From positions 14,178,749 to 14,242,748 of the forward strand of contig ML677351.1 in assembly GCA_007922305.1 (NCBI GenBank): 64,000 bases of DNA, written 5' to 3'. Below, in pieces: positions 1-11,559 of the stretch. Each line of letters starts with the position of its first letter. Within the stretch, counting starts at the first letter, position 1. The translations under genes and the position numbers were made by a program. The notes under the pieces are model-generated. The model was not told where the DNA came from and did not search any database. It worked only from the letters and a program-made list of their open reading frames with translations. The DNA comes from Dermatemys mawii (Eukaryota > Chordata > Testudines > Dermatemydidae).

Positions 1-480
1 TAACCAACAGTACAACAAGGCTTTATTTCTCTTTTCTGTTTTTCTGACTTTCCTTTGAGTGCAGTCGAGTCAGAAGAGTCACCTTATAAAACAGAACTGT
101 GGGATTCCCTATTTATTTTGTGTCTGCGAATTAAAGTGGCCCAGTTTACAAGCCAAAGATGAGTTTTCCTAATAGCTGGCATTGCAAACCCAGCACAGTA
201 TCTGACGATCCAGCTGTGCTCCTTTTGCCTCATACAACACGACCAAATATAAAGGTGTGGTCAGACGCAAGCTGGTGATTCTGTTGGAGATTGGTGAGGC
301 AATATAGGCTCCAGCTCTCTGTACTGTAGCTTGGCTTGCTCTTGAGTTGCTACAAGGAGAAACAACCCGGTATTGGTTTGTGTGAAGTCAACATGTGACG
401 TGAAAGCACACAGAGAGCTGAACCACTGGGCAAGAAGAGGATATTTTCACAGTCTGTCTGACCATAAAATGACTTTAAAG
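1..480. other. No recognisable feature
   Basis: I see no exon-like reading frame with splice sites and no repeat I can name. The stretch is presumably an intron of, or lies 3' to, the minus-strand Ig gene. Confidence 0.4.
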
Positions 481-1105
481 CAGGGGTGGACAAACCGTTC
501 AGCCCACGGTCCACACTGGGGAATAGAAATTGTATGGCGGCCATGAATGCTCACAAAATTGGGGTTGGGATGCGGGAGAGGGTGCGGGCTGTGGGGTGGG
601 GCTGGGGATGAGAGGTTTGGGGGGCAGGACCGTGCTCCAGGCTGGGATTGAGGGGTTTGGAAAGTAGAAGGGGGGATCGGGCTGGGGCAGGGGTATGGGA
701 AGGGGTTCAGGTTCTGGTTGGTGGGGCAGGCGCTGGGGTGGGGCTGGGGATGAGAGGTTTGGAGGGCAAAGGGGTGGGATCATGGGGTTTGGAGAGCGGG
801 AGTGGGACAAGGACTGGCGTAGGGGTTGGGACGCAGAGGAAGGCTCAGGGGTGCAGGCTCCTAGCAGCGCTTACCTGAAGTGGCTCCCGAAAGCAGTGGC
901 ATGTCCCTTCTCCAACGCCTACACGGAGGCGTGGCCAGGCAGCTCTGCAGGCTGCCCCATCTGCAGCTCCCATTGGAGCTCACAGGAGCCATAGTGGGGC
1001 CATGCCGCTTCCTGGGGCTGCGTGGTGTGGCCTCCAACCCTGTACTTCAGCCAGAGCACCGGAGCGGGGCCAAGCTATGTGGTGTGGCTCACAGGCTGGT
1101 TTAAA
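481..1105 (+). mobile_element. GC-rich non-autonomous hAT-like repeat, 3' end lost
   Basis: It begins with CAGGGGTGGACAAAC, the kind of terminal sequence carried by the other hAT elements of this window, and continues as a G-rich body (gggctgggg, ggtttgg motifs repeated) and then a GC-rich tail. No matching right terminus (GTTTGCCCACCCCTG-like) or 8-bp duplication is visible, so the right end is truncated or decayed. The open frames across it are a by-product of its base composition. Confidence 0.5.
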
Positions 1106-1908
1106 ACATCTCATGAGCCAGACCCAGCCTATGGGCTGTAATTCACCCATCCTTGCTTCAAAGCAACTGGGTCATATTCCATGTTGGGTGTAACTCTAGT
1201 GGAGCCATGACATGGATGAATTCAGTCCAAAGATAGAAGCTCTTCTAGATAAGGTTTCTCCTGCATTAAAGATTTTTGTCATTATCGTATAACTCAGCTG
1301 ACTTAGAGGCTGGCAGTCATGTGTTTTGTAAAAGTTTGGTGGAGTCTGAGAATGCTTGAGTATCAACAGTATGTACAGTACCTGAAATAAAACTGTTTGG
1401 TTGCTGTGGTTATAACTGCCTGAATATGAAAGGCAACTGTCAACGAAAAAGCAAACTACTCTGAGTAAGGACCATGATCAAGTGACAATACAATCATTTT
1501 TCTCTTCAGTTGGTGAACTACATCTCCACAGCAACTATTTTCATAACACAACCATACACCACCTGAATTTGTGAGTCCATACCTATCATGCTGACTGGTC
1601 TTGGCACATCCTGGGAAAATTTAGGCAGCTATCCCATAATGCCTCAGTATGAGACAGAGTGATTGAAGGACATGCACAAAGAGCGGCAGCAACAGCAAAT
1701 GGGGCAGTGCACTCTGAGATGTCCTACTGCACAGAGAACAAGGAGGAGGAAGGCCAATGCATGTATACTGGCATGGTTAGCGGGTCTTATCCACACAGCA
1801 AAACAACAGCATAAGACGCAGATTACAGGAAGACAGGGCAAGGGACACTAGGGAATTGAGCTGCACAGTTGAGACCCTGCACAGTTGAGCCCATTTAAAT
1901 CAGGGAGA
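1106..1908. other. No recognisable feature
   Basis: No splice-bounded frame and no repeat that I recognise. It lies between two hAT-like elements. Confidence 0.35.
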
Positions 1909-1916
1909 TGTTAGCT

Positions 1917-2672
1917 CAGGGGTGGGCAAACACATGTGGCCCGCCGACCATTTTTATTCAGCCCGCAAAGGGCCAGGGAGCAGTGCCAGTGGCCCCATGC
2001 TCCCCATCCAGGGGCCCGACGGCGAGGCAAGCTGAGGGGCCCGCATTCCCAGGCAGGGGGCTGAGCTGAGAGCCGCGAGGCCCCGTGCTCCCGCCTGAGG
2101 TGCGGGACCAAGAGCGGATAGTCGTGGCGCCCCGCACTCCCCGCCCTGGGTGCCAGGCCAAGTGCGGGGAGCTGTGGAGCCTCACATTCCCTTCCTGGGG
2201 TGCCGGGCGGAGCACGGGGAGCTGCAGGGCCCCGTGTTCCCCTCCCGGGGTGCCGGGTGGAGCACAGGGAGCCACCAGGCTGAGCATAGTAAGCAAGAAC
2301 TGGGGTGGGGGGAGGCTTAGGTGGTGGGGTCCCAAGGGTGGTGGTTAGAGTGGGGAGTTCTCGGGGGGGGCCATCCAGGGACCAAAGAGTAGGGGGGGTT
2401 GGGTTGGGGGGGGTCCCCGGGGGGGGGTTAGGGTAGGTGGGTATTGGGTGGGGGCAGTTAGAGTGGGACAGTTAGAGTGGGGGTCTCCGGAGGGGGCGAT
2501 CAGGGGACAAGGAAGTGGAGGGGATGGGTTGGAGGTTCTGAGGGGGGCAGTCAAGGTACGGGAAGTGGGTGGGGGTCCAAGAGGGGCAAGGCCAGGCTGT
2601 TTGGGGAGGCACAGCCTTCCCTACCCGGCCCTCCACACAATTTCGAATCCCAATGTGGCCCTCGGGCCCCTG
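1917..2672 (+). mobile_element. Non-autonomous hAT element with perfect 8-bp TSD
   Basis: The element starts CAGGGGTGGGCAAAC and ends GGGCCCCTG. It is flanked by the direct repeat tgttagct at 1909-1916 and 2673-2680, a perfect 8-bp target-site duplication as expected of hAT transposition. Its interior is GC-rich, with tandem modules of roughly 50-60 bp around 2120-2280 (each with ggggtgccgggNggagcac) and a G-run-rich section from 2290 to 2600. It encodes no transposase. Confidence 0.8.
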
Positions 2673-2694
2673 TGTTAGCTAAAGTGATTTAGCT

Positions 2695-3253
2695 CAGTGG
2701 TTTTCAACCAGGAGTATACATACCCGTGGAGATACACTGAGGTCCTCCAGGGGATACATCAACCCATCTATATATTTGCCTAGTTTTACAACAGGCTACA
2801 TAAAATGCACTATCAAAGTCAGCAGAAACTACAATTTCATACAGCGATTTGTTTATACTGCTCTATATACGTACACTGAAATGTAAGTACAATCATTATA
2901 TTCCAGCTGATTTATTTTATAATTATATGGTAAAAATTTGTTTTTAGGAAGCTGACTTGAAAAACCCAGGGCACAGCTGGGAAACCCACTGAAAGACTTG
3001 CTAGAAACATGGGTGTGGAGGAGCTTCATCACTGCCCTAAACACCAGAGGCATAATAGGAACATCATGATGATGATGATGGTAAAAATGAGAAAGTAAGC
3101 AATTTTTCAGTAATAGCTGCTGTGACATTTTTGTATTTTTATGTCTGATTTTGTAAGCAAGTAGTTTTTTAAGTGAGATGAAACTTGGGGATATACAAGA
3201 CAAATCAGATTCCTGAAAGTAGTATAGCAGTCTGGAAAGGTGGGGAACCACTG
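2695..3253 (+). mobile_element. Non-autonomous hAT element, AT-rich
   Basis: Terminal inverted repeats are visible: CAGTGGTTTTCAACC on the left and GGTGGGGAACCACTG on the right. The flanks atttagct (2687-2694) and ctttagct (3254-3261) match at 7 of 8 positions, a decayed hAT target duplication. The interior is AT-rich with a short (GAT)n run near 3064 and no transposase frame. It lies just 6 bp beyond the duplication of the preceding hAT element. Confidence 0.8.
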
Positions 3254-3452
3254 CTTTAGCTAATTGCAACTATAGGTCCTGATGGCATTAAAACAAATGG
3301 GGGAGAAAGCCAACCCTAACCTGAATTCCTTTTCATATTAATTAATTTCAGCCCAAAGTGAGTTTAGCGTTTCTTGGCAGGTAGGAAGGCTAATCTTTTT
3401 AGAAAGAATAATAAGGGAGAGTCCCGAAGCAATGTTTCCTTCCTCTCTGGTC

Positions 3453-3570
3453 CAGTTAGGGTGACCAAATGTCCCAATTTTATAGGGACAGTCCTGATTT
3501 TGGAGTATTTTTTCATATTTCAGTTTAGTGTCAGAATTCTATTATCTCCTCTCTAAGGGCTTTTCCGTAC
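3453..3570 (+). mobile_element. MITE copy, TA-flanked, right end lost
   Basis: The sequence tagggtgaccaaatgtccca followed by a tttatagggacagtcctgat block is shared with the copy at 34635. Both copies start right after TA, suggesting a mariner-type element. Here the right terminus (expected ctggtcaccc-like) is missing. Confidence 0.55.
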
Positions 3571-3649
3571 ACAAAACTTGTACAACTTTAACTATAAAAG
3601 TATGAAGGTCCAGACCCCTCTAACGTGGGCACAGTTATATTGGCATAAA

Positions 3650-4100
3650 GGTCTTATATAGGTATAAAGGTGTTTCAGTTACAAAAAAAATCAAAATGAA
3701 AGGTGTGTTTTGAGTCAACTCAAAACCAAACTTTTTCAGAATGTTCAGTGCATTGAAGTGTCAGAAAAATATATTTTAGGTCAAATTGAACATTTAGTTT
3801 GACCAAAACCAAAACATTTTATTATAGTTTTGAGCATTTAAAATGTTTTTAATATTTAACCATTAAAAATAAAGGAAATTTCAAAATAAGAAGTAGTTTT
3901 GAACCAAAAAAAAATCAAAATGTTGAAAAAACAAAAATGTTGAAAAAAAACTTTCAATTTTTTCAGAATTTTTTTAACATTTTTTTGAGCAAAACAATTC
4001 TGCAAAATCAACACAAATTCATAAATTATTTCAATGTTGCCCAATCTTCATTTTTCACCAAAAATTTTCAGCTGAAAATGTTAACCCAGCTCTAACCTCT
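3650..4100. repeat. AT-rich degenerate repeat
   Basis: A strongly AT-rich stretch with many short inverted motifs (aaaatgttgaaaaaa, ttcaattttttcagaa). It could be an old palindromic MITE. I cannot define its ends. Confidence 0.3.
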
Positions 4101-4295
4101 ATTTCATGAATGTGTTAATCAATTAATGGTTAACTAGCTATGGAATGTCTCTGACATGGTTCTTCTGTGCTCACATTTTGAACCTGGAACAAGTATAATT
4201 GCAGTATTTAACTGAGGGATAAAATATCTTTTAAAGCAGACAGAATATTAAGTCTATCCCATTTTTTCTAACATTTTAAATTGAGAAATACTCAC

Positions 4296-4601
4296 CCACT
4301 TTCACATCAATCATTCTCTGGTGTATAATCTTCCCATCTCTGTCTCGCACTTCTACTGAATACCGTCCACAATCACTTTCCTGAATCTTGTCCAGTCTGA
4401 GCGTGCCATTAGGTAGGATCTGAGGTCTATAGGTGGATCTCCCATCAGACTCTGACTGAGAGTAATTTAACTCAGCAATCAACAAGCTGTCTTTCTTCCA
4501 CTTTATCTGGACCAAGTCATTCCAATCCATTGCTGCTAGAGGTAAGAACATGGAGCCGCCAACAATTCCTGTTACTTCTTGAACAGGTGCTGGTTTATTT
4601 C
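4296..4601 (-). CDS. V-set Ig exon 3 of CD2-like receptor
   Basis: A 306-nt exon in phase 1-1, bounded on the minus strand by a pyrimidine-rich acceptor (ttttccccctcag) and a gtgagt donor. It encodes about 102 residues forming one CD2-like V-set domain: a VGGSMFLPL B-strand region, IKWKKD with the core Trp, NGTLRL, then D-x-GRYSVEV and a closing VKVG. Like CD2 domain 1 it lacks the canonical B-strand and F-strand cysteine pair. Only one Cys is present, beside the F strand. Two N-glycosylation sequons are visible (NYS, NGT). The phase matches the other Ig exons, so it splices in frame after 6654-6956. The next exon (C2 domain, linker or membrane segment) is not found in the remaining 4.3 kb. 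Family assignment is by visual similarity to CD2/SLAM-family domains. The exact orthologue is unknown. Confidence 0.8.
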
Positions 4602-6437
4602 CTGAGGGGGAAAAAGCCATCGCTGCTAAATTTAAGGGAGGGAGCATTCCTTATGCTTCCTTTTAACTGAGAGTGATCTCTTTTTTGTTGTATCTTTTCA
4701 AAATGGAGGAATGAAGTCAAGTACTGAGTAGTATGTTTATTAAACCTAATTTCGTACATACAGACTTAAAAATAATGCTTTCCTGCATATTTATTATACC
4801 TTTTCCATCCCAAATGATCATAAAGTAGTTTATACACTACATCGAGAGCAAACACTGAAACACCACACACTGCCACATTACACAACAGTTTAGAAGAGCA
4901 AGTGAAGAACAATACTATATTGTTAGAAATTGGGTGAAACCTAGTTCCAGGTCGAGTTCAAACTCCTTTGAGATTGGTCAGTGTGAACTCACCCTTCAAT
5001 TAACATAACTGTACACGTAAGTCCCACTTAAGACAAAAGATGTATGTGAACTTTAGATTGAGTATTATTAAGGGGAGGAGTGTTTGTGTGTGCGCGTGTG
5101 TGCATGTGTGAAGAAAGATCTCAAAGAAAACTAAGGTCAGACACGAATAGATGGAGTGAGAGAGGCAGCCCAAAGGAAGAGCTAAAAGTGTGTAATGGAT
5201 CCTGGAAGAAACCTGGGAAAAGGGGTTTGGGTCAGGGGTGCGGACTGAAAAGAGCACTCTGGGTGCTGTGGCCAAAAGAAGATGTTTTCCACTATTTGAT
5301 TTCTTCTGCATTCAGAGACACAAGACTTTGTACATTCTTTGTTAATAAACAAACTGCATCAGAAAAATGACTAACCATCACTGATTTCTACTCCCAACTG
5401 CAACACACACAGGGCCCCAACATTGACTAGCTACTCAGGTCAAAAAGTGGCAACAATATCCAATCAAAACAGCTGCGAGAATTTAGAGAAGGCAGACAGC
5501 ACAATTTGACCAGACTAATGCCCCTTCTCTTACAAAATATGGTATGGAATCGTCATGTTTCTGATTAGTCTTGGCTTCAGTGTTTTCTCTCTCATCCAAA
5601 AGTCAGCACTTCCTGCGAAACAATGTCCCCTAGCACCTGGCCATGGTCTGGGTTCAGTTCTGATACAGATGGAAGAGTGTCACCAATTGAATCATCAGCA
5701 CAGCTTCATGGAGCACTTGATGCTCTGCTATGCAAATAAGGAGACAACCTGAAGGTGGCTTGTATCTGTTTAGTCTGTGAGATCAAAACACAACAGAGCC
5801 AGGAAAAACAGGAGAGCTAGAGTAGGCAGAACTTTCTTAAACACATGTACAATTGGACCACGTTTTAACATTTAAAATACTTATTGGCAGACATTGGGCA
5901 AATACAAAACCCAATAGTCACACCAATACATACGGTGTAAACTGAACTTTTCTTCTATATATTCTGATTTACTCCTCTACTGGAAACCCAAGGAAGGTTT
6001 GGAGTTTGGATTTGTTTTGATAAACTTCCACGTGTTTGGATACTTTAGTGTATTTGAGGCTTAGCCAAAAGTTACCCAAATCTTTGGAGTCTGAATGCTG
6101 GTCTGAAAATCTCATTAGAAAGCTCTCTATGGGAAGGCCCCTTCACTTCTGTACAGCAGTCCTAGTCAGTGAACCATTAGACCAGCCCCTCCCATGGGAA
6201 TCTGAGCAGTTCTGGCTCAAGTGTGGGCTGGTCCCCAGAAGAGAAAAGAGCACACTATGCAAAAATGGAAAATTAAATGTACTCTAATACATTAGAGTCT
6301 CCAAAAAGTTTTGCTTCAAGTTTGGTTATAAAAATGTGTGTTTTCTATTTTATCTGCAGTAGGTCTTCCGTCTCTACCAGGAGATTGACTTTCTGCTGTT
6401 TCTGGTTAATAACCCACTGTGGGATCACATGGTGCTG
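4602..6437 (-). other. Intron of the Ig gene, no feature seen
   Basis: Apart from a short (TG)n-like run near 5080-5110 I see no exon with splice sites and no identifiable repeat. Frames between 5000 and 5750 lack exon boundaries and recognisable protein character. Confidence 0.5.
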
Positions 6438-6530
6438 AAGAGCAGGAATGCAGTTCAGGAATATGGGAACATTTTTTCTGGGTATTTTAATCCTCCACAA
6501 AAACTGCGTTCTCAGACCAATTTTTCTGCT
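6438..6530 (+). repeat. Fragment related to the Harbinger relic at 11.77 kb
   Basis: About 70 bp here (gggaacattttttctgggta, then taatcctccacaaaaact) closely resembles 11768-11850. The second copy sits inside a decayed Harbinger transposase, so this is probably a small piece of the same repeat lying in the intron. Confidence 0.45.
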
Positions 6531-6653
6531 ACAGATAGAGGCCACTGACCTGAACAATACAGTGACGCACACTAAAACTACACTTTCACATTTTCATGTT
6601 ATTGATATAATTTACAGGCCCAGACAGGCATTGCATAGTGGGCTGATACTTAC

Positions 6654-6956
6654 CACTATGCTTTAGTTGAATTTTTTGATGGCTCAAACCTGCCCCATCA
6701 CGATCAAACACTTCTGCTGTGTATTGACCCTCATCCCCCAGCTGCATAGGGCAAATACTCAAGCTGCCATTGGGGAATGCACAAAATCTCTCGCTGTATG
6801 TTCCAGAGCCACGTATAGGCTGACCTTTCATCTTGGCCACTTGCTTCTTGCCTTTCTTCCAGGTAACATGAATCTGCCTGTCTGTGTAACTGGGCAGATC
6901 AAGCATAACACAGTCATCTACAATTCCTCTGACAGTGCGCATCCCTTCAGTGGCCT
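6654..6956 (-). CDS. V-set Ig exon 2 of CD2-like receptor
   Basis: A 303-nt exon, phase 1-1, with acceptor ttctttattatcag and donor gtaagt on the minus strand. Its 101 codons give a domain strongly reminiscent of CD2 domain 1: CVMLDLPSY in the B-C region, HVTWKKGKK with the core Trp, then FPNGSLSI and DEGQYTAEVFDRDG. It has a NGS sequon and three cysteines (before the B strand, after the C'' region and next to SICPM), not at the canonical disulfide positions. It joins in frame to the flanking Ig exons. A second V-type domain next to other V-type domains without an intervening C2 domain is unusual for the CD2 family, whose members normally alternate V and C2. Confidence 0.82.
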
Positions 6957-7339
6957 CTGATAATAAAGAAAGAATACATGTGCATGAGAACGTTTGCTTA
7001 CAGAATGTATATTTTACATTCAGGGTGATTACACATTGCATGAAATTATATCCATTTGCTTTTAAAACCTTTTACTAGCTTGAAGACATTTTACAGACAG
7101 ATTCCCAGGTTAATTACAGAGTTATGATAACGGAACCTACTTGCCAACCGTTTGCTTTTAATAAAGAAACTGTAGTTGTTTAATTCTACGGATAATTTCC
7201 TTGGAAATATGGGAAGGCCTATTTCCTTGACCAAACTCATGCCAAGAGAGCATGATTTACTTGGACTTGTTTTGGGAATGGAGACTCCTACTGAAATGTG
7301 CACAGCCTGTTTACAGAAGAAACGTACCTGGATCATATT

Positions 7340-7432
7340 ATTATTATCATCATGTTTATTATGGTAGCACCTAAGGACCAAATAAGAATAGGACCCCATT
7401 GTGCTAGGCCCTGTACAGACACAGAATAATAG
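7340..7432 (-). repeat. 3' tail of a non-LTR retroposon
   Basis: A (ATT)n run is followed by tagcacctaaggaccaaata and cattgtgctaggccctgtac. The same module occurs at 10770-10985 (same strand) and 15885-16100 (opposite strand, ending in an AATA-rich run). It looks like the 3' end of an L2/CR1-type retroposon or a SINE sharing that tail. Confidence 0.6.
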
Positions 7433-9159
7433 ATTTAAACATTTTTCAGACAAAGGTCCTATGGTTTATCATTGTCTAGGGGATGGATTCCTGGAATTTG
7501 GCTACCCTATTGTCAGAAACAAGCAGCTGTAAGTATCAGAAGTACACTAAGCTGAACTTGGCACAGATATAAGCTTTAAGAAGCCTTTAGCCCTAATGTG
7601 TGAATGAGAACAACTCCAATGCAACTGCTCAAATTCATGCTTAGAAAAGACAATAGCTCCATACAGGTATTTGGTAAAGTATATGAAAGGCAGTAAGCAA
7701 AGTCCCTAATATATCATCGGCATTTAATCATTTTCTGACCCAAATTCACCATAACTAGTGGATGCATCATTGAGGCCAGTAGAACCAAACAAATTTGGAG
7801 TTTCTAAAACAAGTCACTTCTGTAATAGCAGGAGCCAAAAAATAAAAAATAAAAACAAGTTAGGAAACTTTTCAGAAAGTGCAAGTAATTCATTTTGTGC
7901 ACTCATGTAATCTAAACACCCATGTCCAATTTGTACCAAATTCTACCCTAACATAAAATCACTGACATGAGATTTCACACAGATTGCTTCATAACAACTA
8001 TAGTAAGATAGGTTGCGTGTCAAAATGTGCTTAAAATGGACAGCTAGCTATAGCAGTAAGGGACTAAGGTCTCTCGTTTATCTGTCCTTCTGTCCATCCA
8101 TCCATCCCCTAAGAGAGGAGGGTCATTCTCACTGTAACTGAAACACAGAAGGAGGATGTCATAATAACAGTTATGTCATTTGGTCAGATTCTCTAGTCTG
8201 CTAAGGGCACTTTGTGCCACTCAACCTTAAAGATGAGATGGCCAATGGAGAATTTCTCCTGTGCAAGTCCCTCTGGCAGAGATGTACAGATGCCTCCTGT
8301 GCCTACAGCCCCACCACTACTGGCAAAAGAGCGAGGAGAGGGTGTATCAGGAGTGCAGTGAAGGCAGATTGGCTGGAGCGCCGGGTAGAGTGCAGTAATG
8401 TCCAATCTTCCACTGGCACAAGGTCTCTGAGAAATTAGCTTGCATTGGGCCTGGTGGCTGAGAATCAGGGAGCGAATCAACCAGCCTCCACAGCTCTCCA
8501 ATCCATTCGAGTAGAGCTTAGACAGAGAGCAGACTTTGGATTTCCAGTGTAAATTTGTAGAAATCCTGCTTGACTTGGTTTGCAAATACATCTTGCGTTC
8601 TAACTGCTATTTATTAAAACTACAAACTACATATACTACTATATACAAACTACAATTTAAAATAAGAAACTAAACATTTGACTTATTTTCCCATTTCTCA
8701 TGGTATAGGCTGGCGGGTTCTAAAACATGATCTAGAAACAGTAAGGCCAACATTTTAAAAAACAGATGCCTACAATTACACTTCAAAAACTAATTTAGCT
8801 CTAAATCAGTGGACTGAGCACCCAGCAGATTTCATTTGGAGCTGACGGGTGTTCAGCACTTCTGAAAATCAGGTTGCTTATTTCAGAGCCTAAGTAAAGT
8901 TTGTAGGAAACTGACTTTAGTCTTCTGACTTCGGAAATCTTGGCCCAAGAGTGAGTGCTATGAATGACTAATAAATATAATCATCAAGTGCATCTCAAAA
9001 CCTCGGGTCACTCATGGGACCAAACAAATTCTAAACTAGCAGACACTAAAGTGAAGAGCATATGATAAGTTGAAAAACATAATATGGCATAACAAACTGA
9101 TGGGTCTTCACCATGCATCCCTACAGAGTAAGAGATTAGGAGAGTACTTTTATGCCTAC
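7433..9159 (-). other. Intron of the Ig gene, no feature seen
   Basis: No further V-set or C2 exon with splice sites was found here. A 132-codon minus-strand frame at 8193-8591 lacks domain character and splice sites. Confidence 0.45.
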
Positions 9160-9432
9160 CATGTATGTGTAACTGAAAAACTGTTTGGAAGACATGATTT
9201 CCAGGTCTGTTACACACATTCACTGTATATTGTCTCTCATCCTCTTTCTCTGTATCATAAAATGCTACAGTTAGTAAGATAGTAAACTTACTGGTACGAT
9301 GTATCCAGCTACTCAACAAAGTCTTTCCCTTGTTCCGAGTGACGTGAACAGGGTGTTCCAAGTCAGGATACTCATGATGCAGTGTAACTGAATTCCCCAG
9401 CAGCCCATGGACAGTTGTCACATCACTGTGCA
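9160..9432 (-). CDS. V-set Ig exon 1 of CD2-like receptor (divergent)
   Basis: A 273-nt exon (91 codons), phase 1-1, with an acceptor ending ttatatttcaag and donor gtaggc on the minus strand. It joins in frame to the signal-peptide exon. The domain starts VTTVHGLLGNSVTLHHEYP, keeps the VHVTRNKGKTLL C-strand block and ends DERQYTVNVC then FQLHIHG. Compared with the two downstream domains it has Arg where they carry the core Trp (VTRNKGK versus VTWKKGK), no clear NGxL turn, and DER instead of the usual D-x-G before the F-strand Tyr. It may therefore be a fast-evolving ligand-binding domain or one losing function. Its frame is fully open. Confidence 0.7.
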
Positions 9433-9549
9433 CTTGAAATATAATAAATGCACGACATTTTTAGTTACTGAACAACACAATCTTTTTCTGGGCTCCATAC
9501 TGAAATAAATAAAGCAGATTTATAAATTCTAAGATAGAAATGAATCCTC

Positions 9550-9745
9550 ATGGCTAGAGCAGAAAACCAGAAGTCAGGATTCCCGAGTCCTAACTATATG
9601 ATCTTGGGCAAATCACTTTGCTTCTTAATGCTACGATTTCCCCATCTGTCAAATGGTTTACAACTTTTAGTCTCTTTCAGCAGCCTTGTGATGCTTAATT
9701 AAGTAATGTTTTTAAAGTGCTTTAAGATCCTTTGATGAAAAGATG
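9550..9745 (+). repeat. MIR-type SINE
   Basis: The diagnostic core is readable: gatcttgggcaaatcacttt, then tttccccatctgtcaaatgg, followed by a decayed tail. Two more copies occur at 47425-47560 and 51830-52040. It lies in the first intron of the Ig gene. Confidence 0.7.
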
Positions 9746-10280
9746 CCATTATCAGTATACCCTAATGCCAAGTGTGGGCAATTTTCAGCAGCTGATACTG
9801 GTCAAGTTATTTGTTTTTGCCTTCTGGAAGCACAAAAAATATAAACTCAGAAATAATGCACCTATCATCCTTAAACTTTTTCAGCTTCTTACTATCATCT
9901 GAACACAAGTGCAGTACGCTTTCCAACATTAAATGTACAACATATTTTATTACACTAAATGAATTTCTTACTATACTTATCTTTGGTTATTTTACAGATA
10001 CACTGAAATCCTCTTATACTGAGGTCATTTCTTTTGCAATGCACAACATGACTATAAGCTAAGGCTACATACAGAAATGAACAGATTGAAACACTCTGAG
10101 CAAGTTCTTTTACTTCATCCTAAAACATGCTTCAGTAGTGCCCCAATCCTGCAACCACTGAATGCAATGGCAAAACTCCCCTTGATTTAATTTGTTAAAG
10201 AAACACGTTTAATCTGAATTTAGTATAAACACATTCTGCTCTTAAAGAATTACCGAGAAAGAAAGAAAAAAATGGCTTAC

Positions 10281-10335
10281 CCTGGAGAATAATAAGTGCA
10301 AACAACGTAGACTGGAAGGTAAAACTAGATGACAT
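10281..10335 (-). CDS. Signal-peptide exon of CD2-like receptor
   Basis: On the minus strand an ATG at 10335-10333 opens an 18-codon frame (MSSSFTFQSTLFALIILQ) ending in phase 1 at a gtaagc donor. The sequence has the length and hydrophobic core (TLFALIIL) of a signal peptide. The phase-1 end matches the first V-set exon, so splicing gives a continuous secreted or membrane Ig protein. One signal exon upstream of three V-type exons argues for a single gene rather than three tandem genes. The promoter and any 5' UTR exon were not identified. Confidence 0.72.
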
Positions 10336-10769
10336 TTCAGAAATGATTTTTGTTCTAGTATTTCACATACACTGTACTTTTTTGAGGAAACGTCTACATT
10401 CCACTAACTTAAATCCATACTGAGTGGTGCATCTTGAAGATTGTGAATATGCAGAAATGCTTAAAGGCTGTTTCTATTTTTCAATTACTTCCTTACCGAC
10501 TCAGAACTAGAGGACAGAGGATATTTTGGAAGGGAAACATTGTGGCTTCAACCACTGTGTCAGACAAGCATTAGGTAAGAACTCATGAATATACTTCCTC
10601 GTTTTCCACGTCATAGCAGCTGCTGCAGCAGGTGGAGGCGAGCCCAGCATAAGACAGTTCATAGCAAAATAAAGCTGGGGAAATAAGGCTTTTTTCATCC
10701 CTGTTGTGTGAGCACACACCAGAACGAAGAGAGAGCTGAAGTAGGGCTGTGCATGCATGTTTGTGTTGT

Positions 10770-10985
10770 TATTAGTAGTACTGTTTATATTTTCATAGTT
10801 TCTAGGAGCCTCGGTCATGGACCAGGACCCTATTGAATAAGAACTGTCTGAACATAGAACTAAATGACAGTCTCTGCCCCAAAGAGTTTACAATCTAAAG
10901 TATAAGACAACAGACACAGGGAAATACAAGGAAATCATGGGACAATATTGGTCAAGCATGACAGGCAGTCATAAATTACTAATAG
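10770..10985 (-). repeat. 3' tail of a non-LTR retroposon
   Basis: Contains ctaggagcctcggtcatgga, ccaggaccctattg, and further on gtctctgccccaaagagttt and gacaatattggtcaagcatg. The same blocks occur in reverse order on the opposite strand at 15885-16100. It is probably an L2/CR1-type tail or a related SINE. Confidence 0.6.
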
Positions 10986-11032
10986 AGAGTCTTCTTTAGC
11001 TCAAGTGGTAGAGGCTTATTGGTTTTAGAAAC

Positions 11033-11089
11033 AAAGATCCTGTGTGTGTGTACAGTAAAGAACTGTGACAAAGATCCTGTGTGTGTGTA
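11033..11089. repeat. Short direct repeat
   Basis: The unit caaagatcctgtgtgtgtgt occurs at 11033 and again at about 11069, separated by 14-16 bp. It is a local tandem duplication with a small TG microsatellite. Confidence 0.7.
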
Positions 11090-11559
11090 CTGTGACTAAC
11101 TGAACCAGACGGACTGCACCTGTGCAAATAACAACAGTGCAGTGAATCCACATTAGGTATCCTATTTGGGCTAAGATTTGCCCTGCATGCATACACAGTG
11201 TTCTAAACAAACACTGTAACCGCTTTGCCTTCTGAGTACCTAACGTAGAGTTCCCAGCATGGTGCCCTAAAGCTGTGGCTTGTGCAAGATTTGGAAAGGC
11301 CTTTTGGGAGCCCAGGGGAATTGTGTGAGAAAGGACCCATTAAGTCCCTCAGAAATTATGCTGTTCTGCAACATATTCTCAAAATGGAGGCCAAGCTGAA
11401 TTGTCAGTGTTCACTCTTCCTCAGAGAGAGAATTTTCTGCTGGAGGTTCTGAAAACTGATTTTCCTACATAATAAGCTGTCCATCAGTGGTGGTAGCAGG
11501 TGTGCTAGCAATACACACAGAGCCTGGGAACGAGACCAGCAGTTCGTGGAATTCCTGCT

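Noticed and set aside
2853..3269. 138-codon minus-strand frame
   Set aside because: It lies within a non-autonomous hAT element and runs through its terminal repeat. No transposase similarity.
10997..11040. tRNA-like A-box (tagctcaagtggtagag)
   Set aside because: No B-box, no acceptor stem and no cloverleaf downstream. At most a tRNA-derived SINE scrap.
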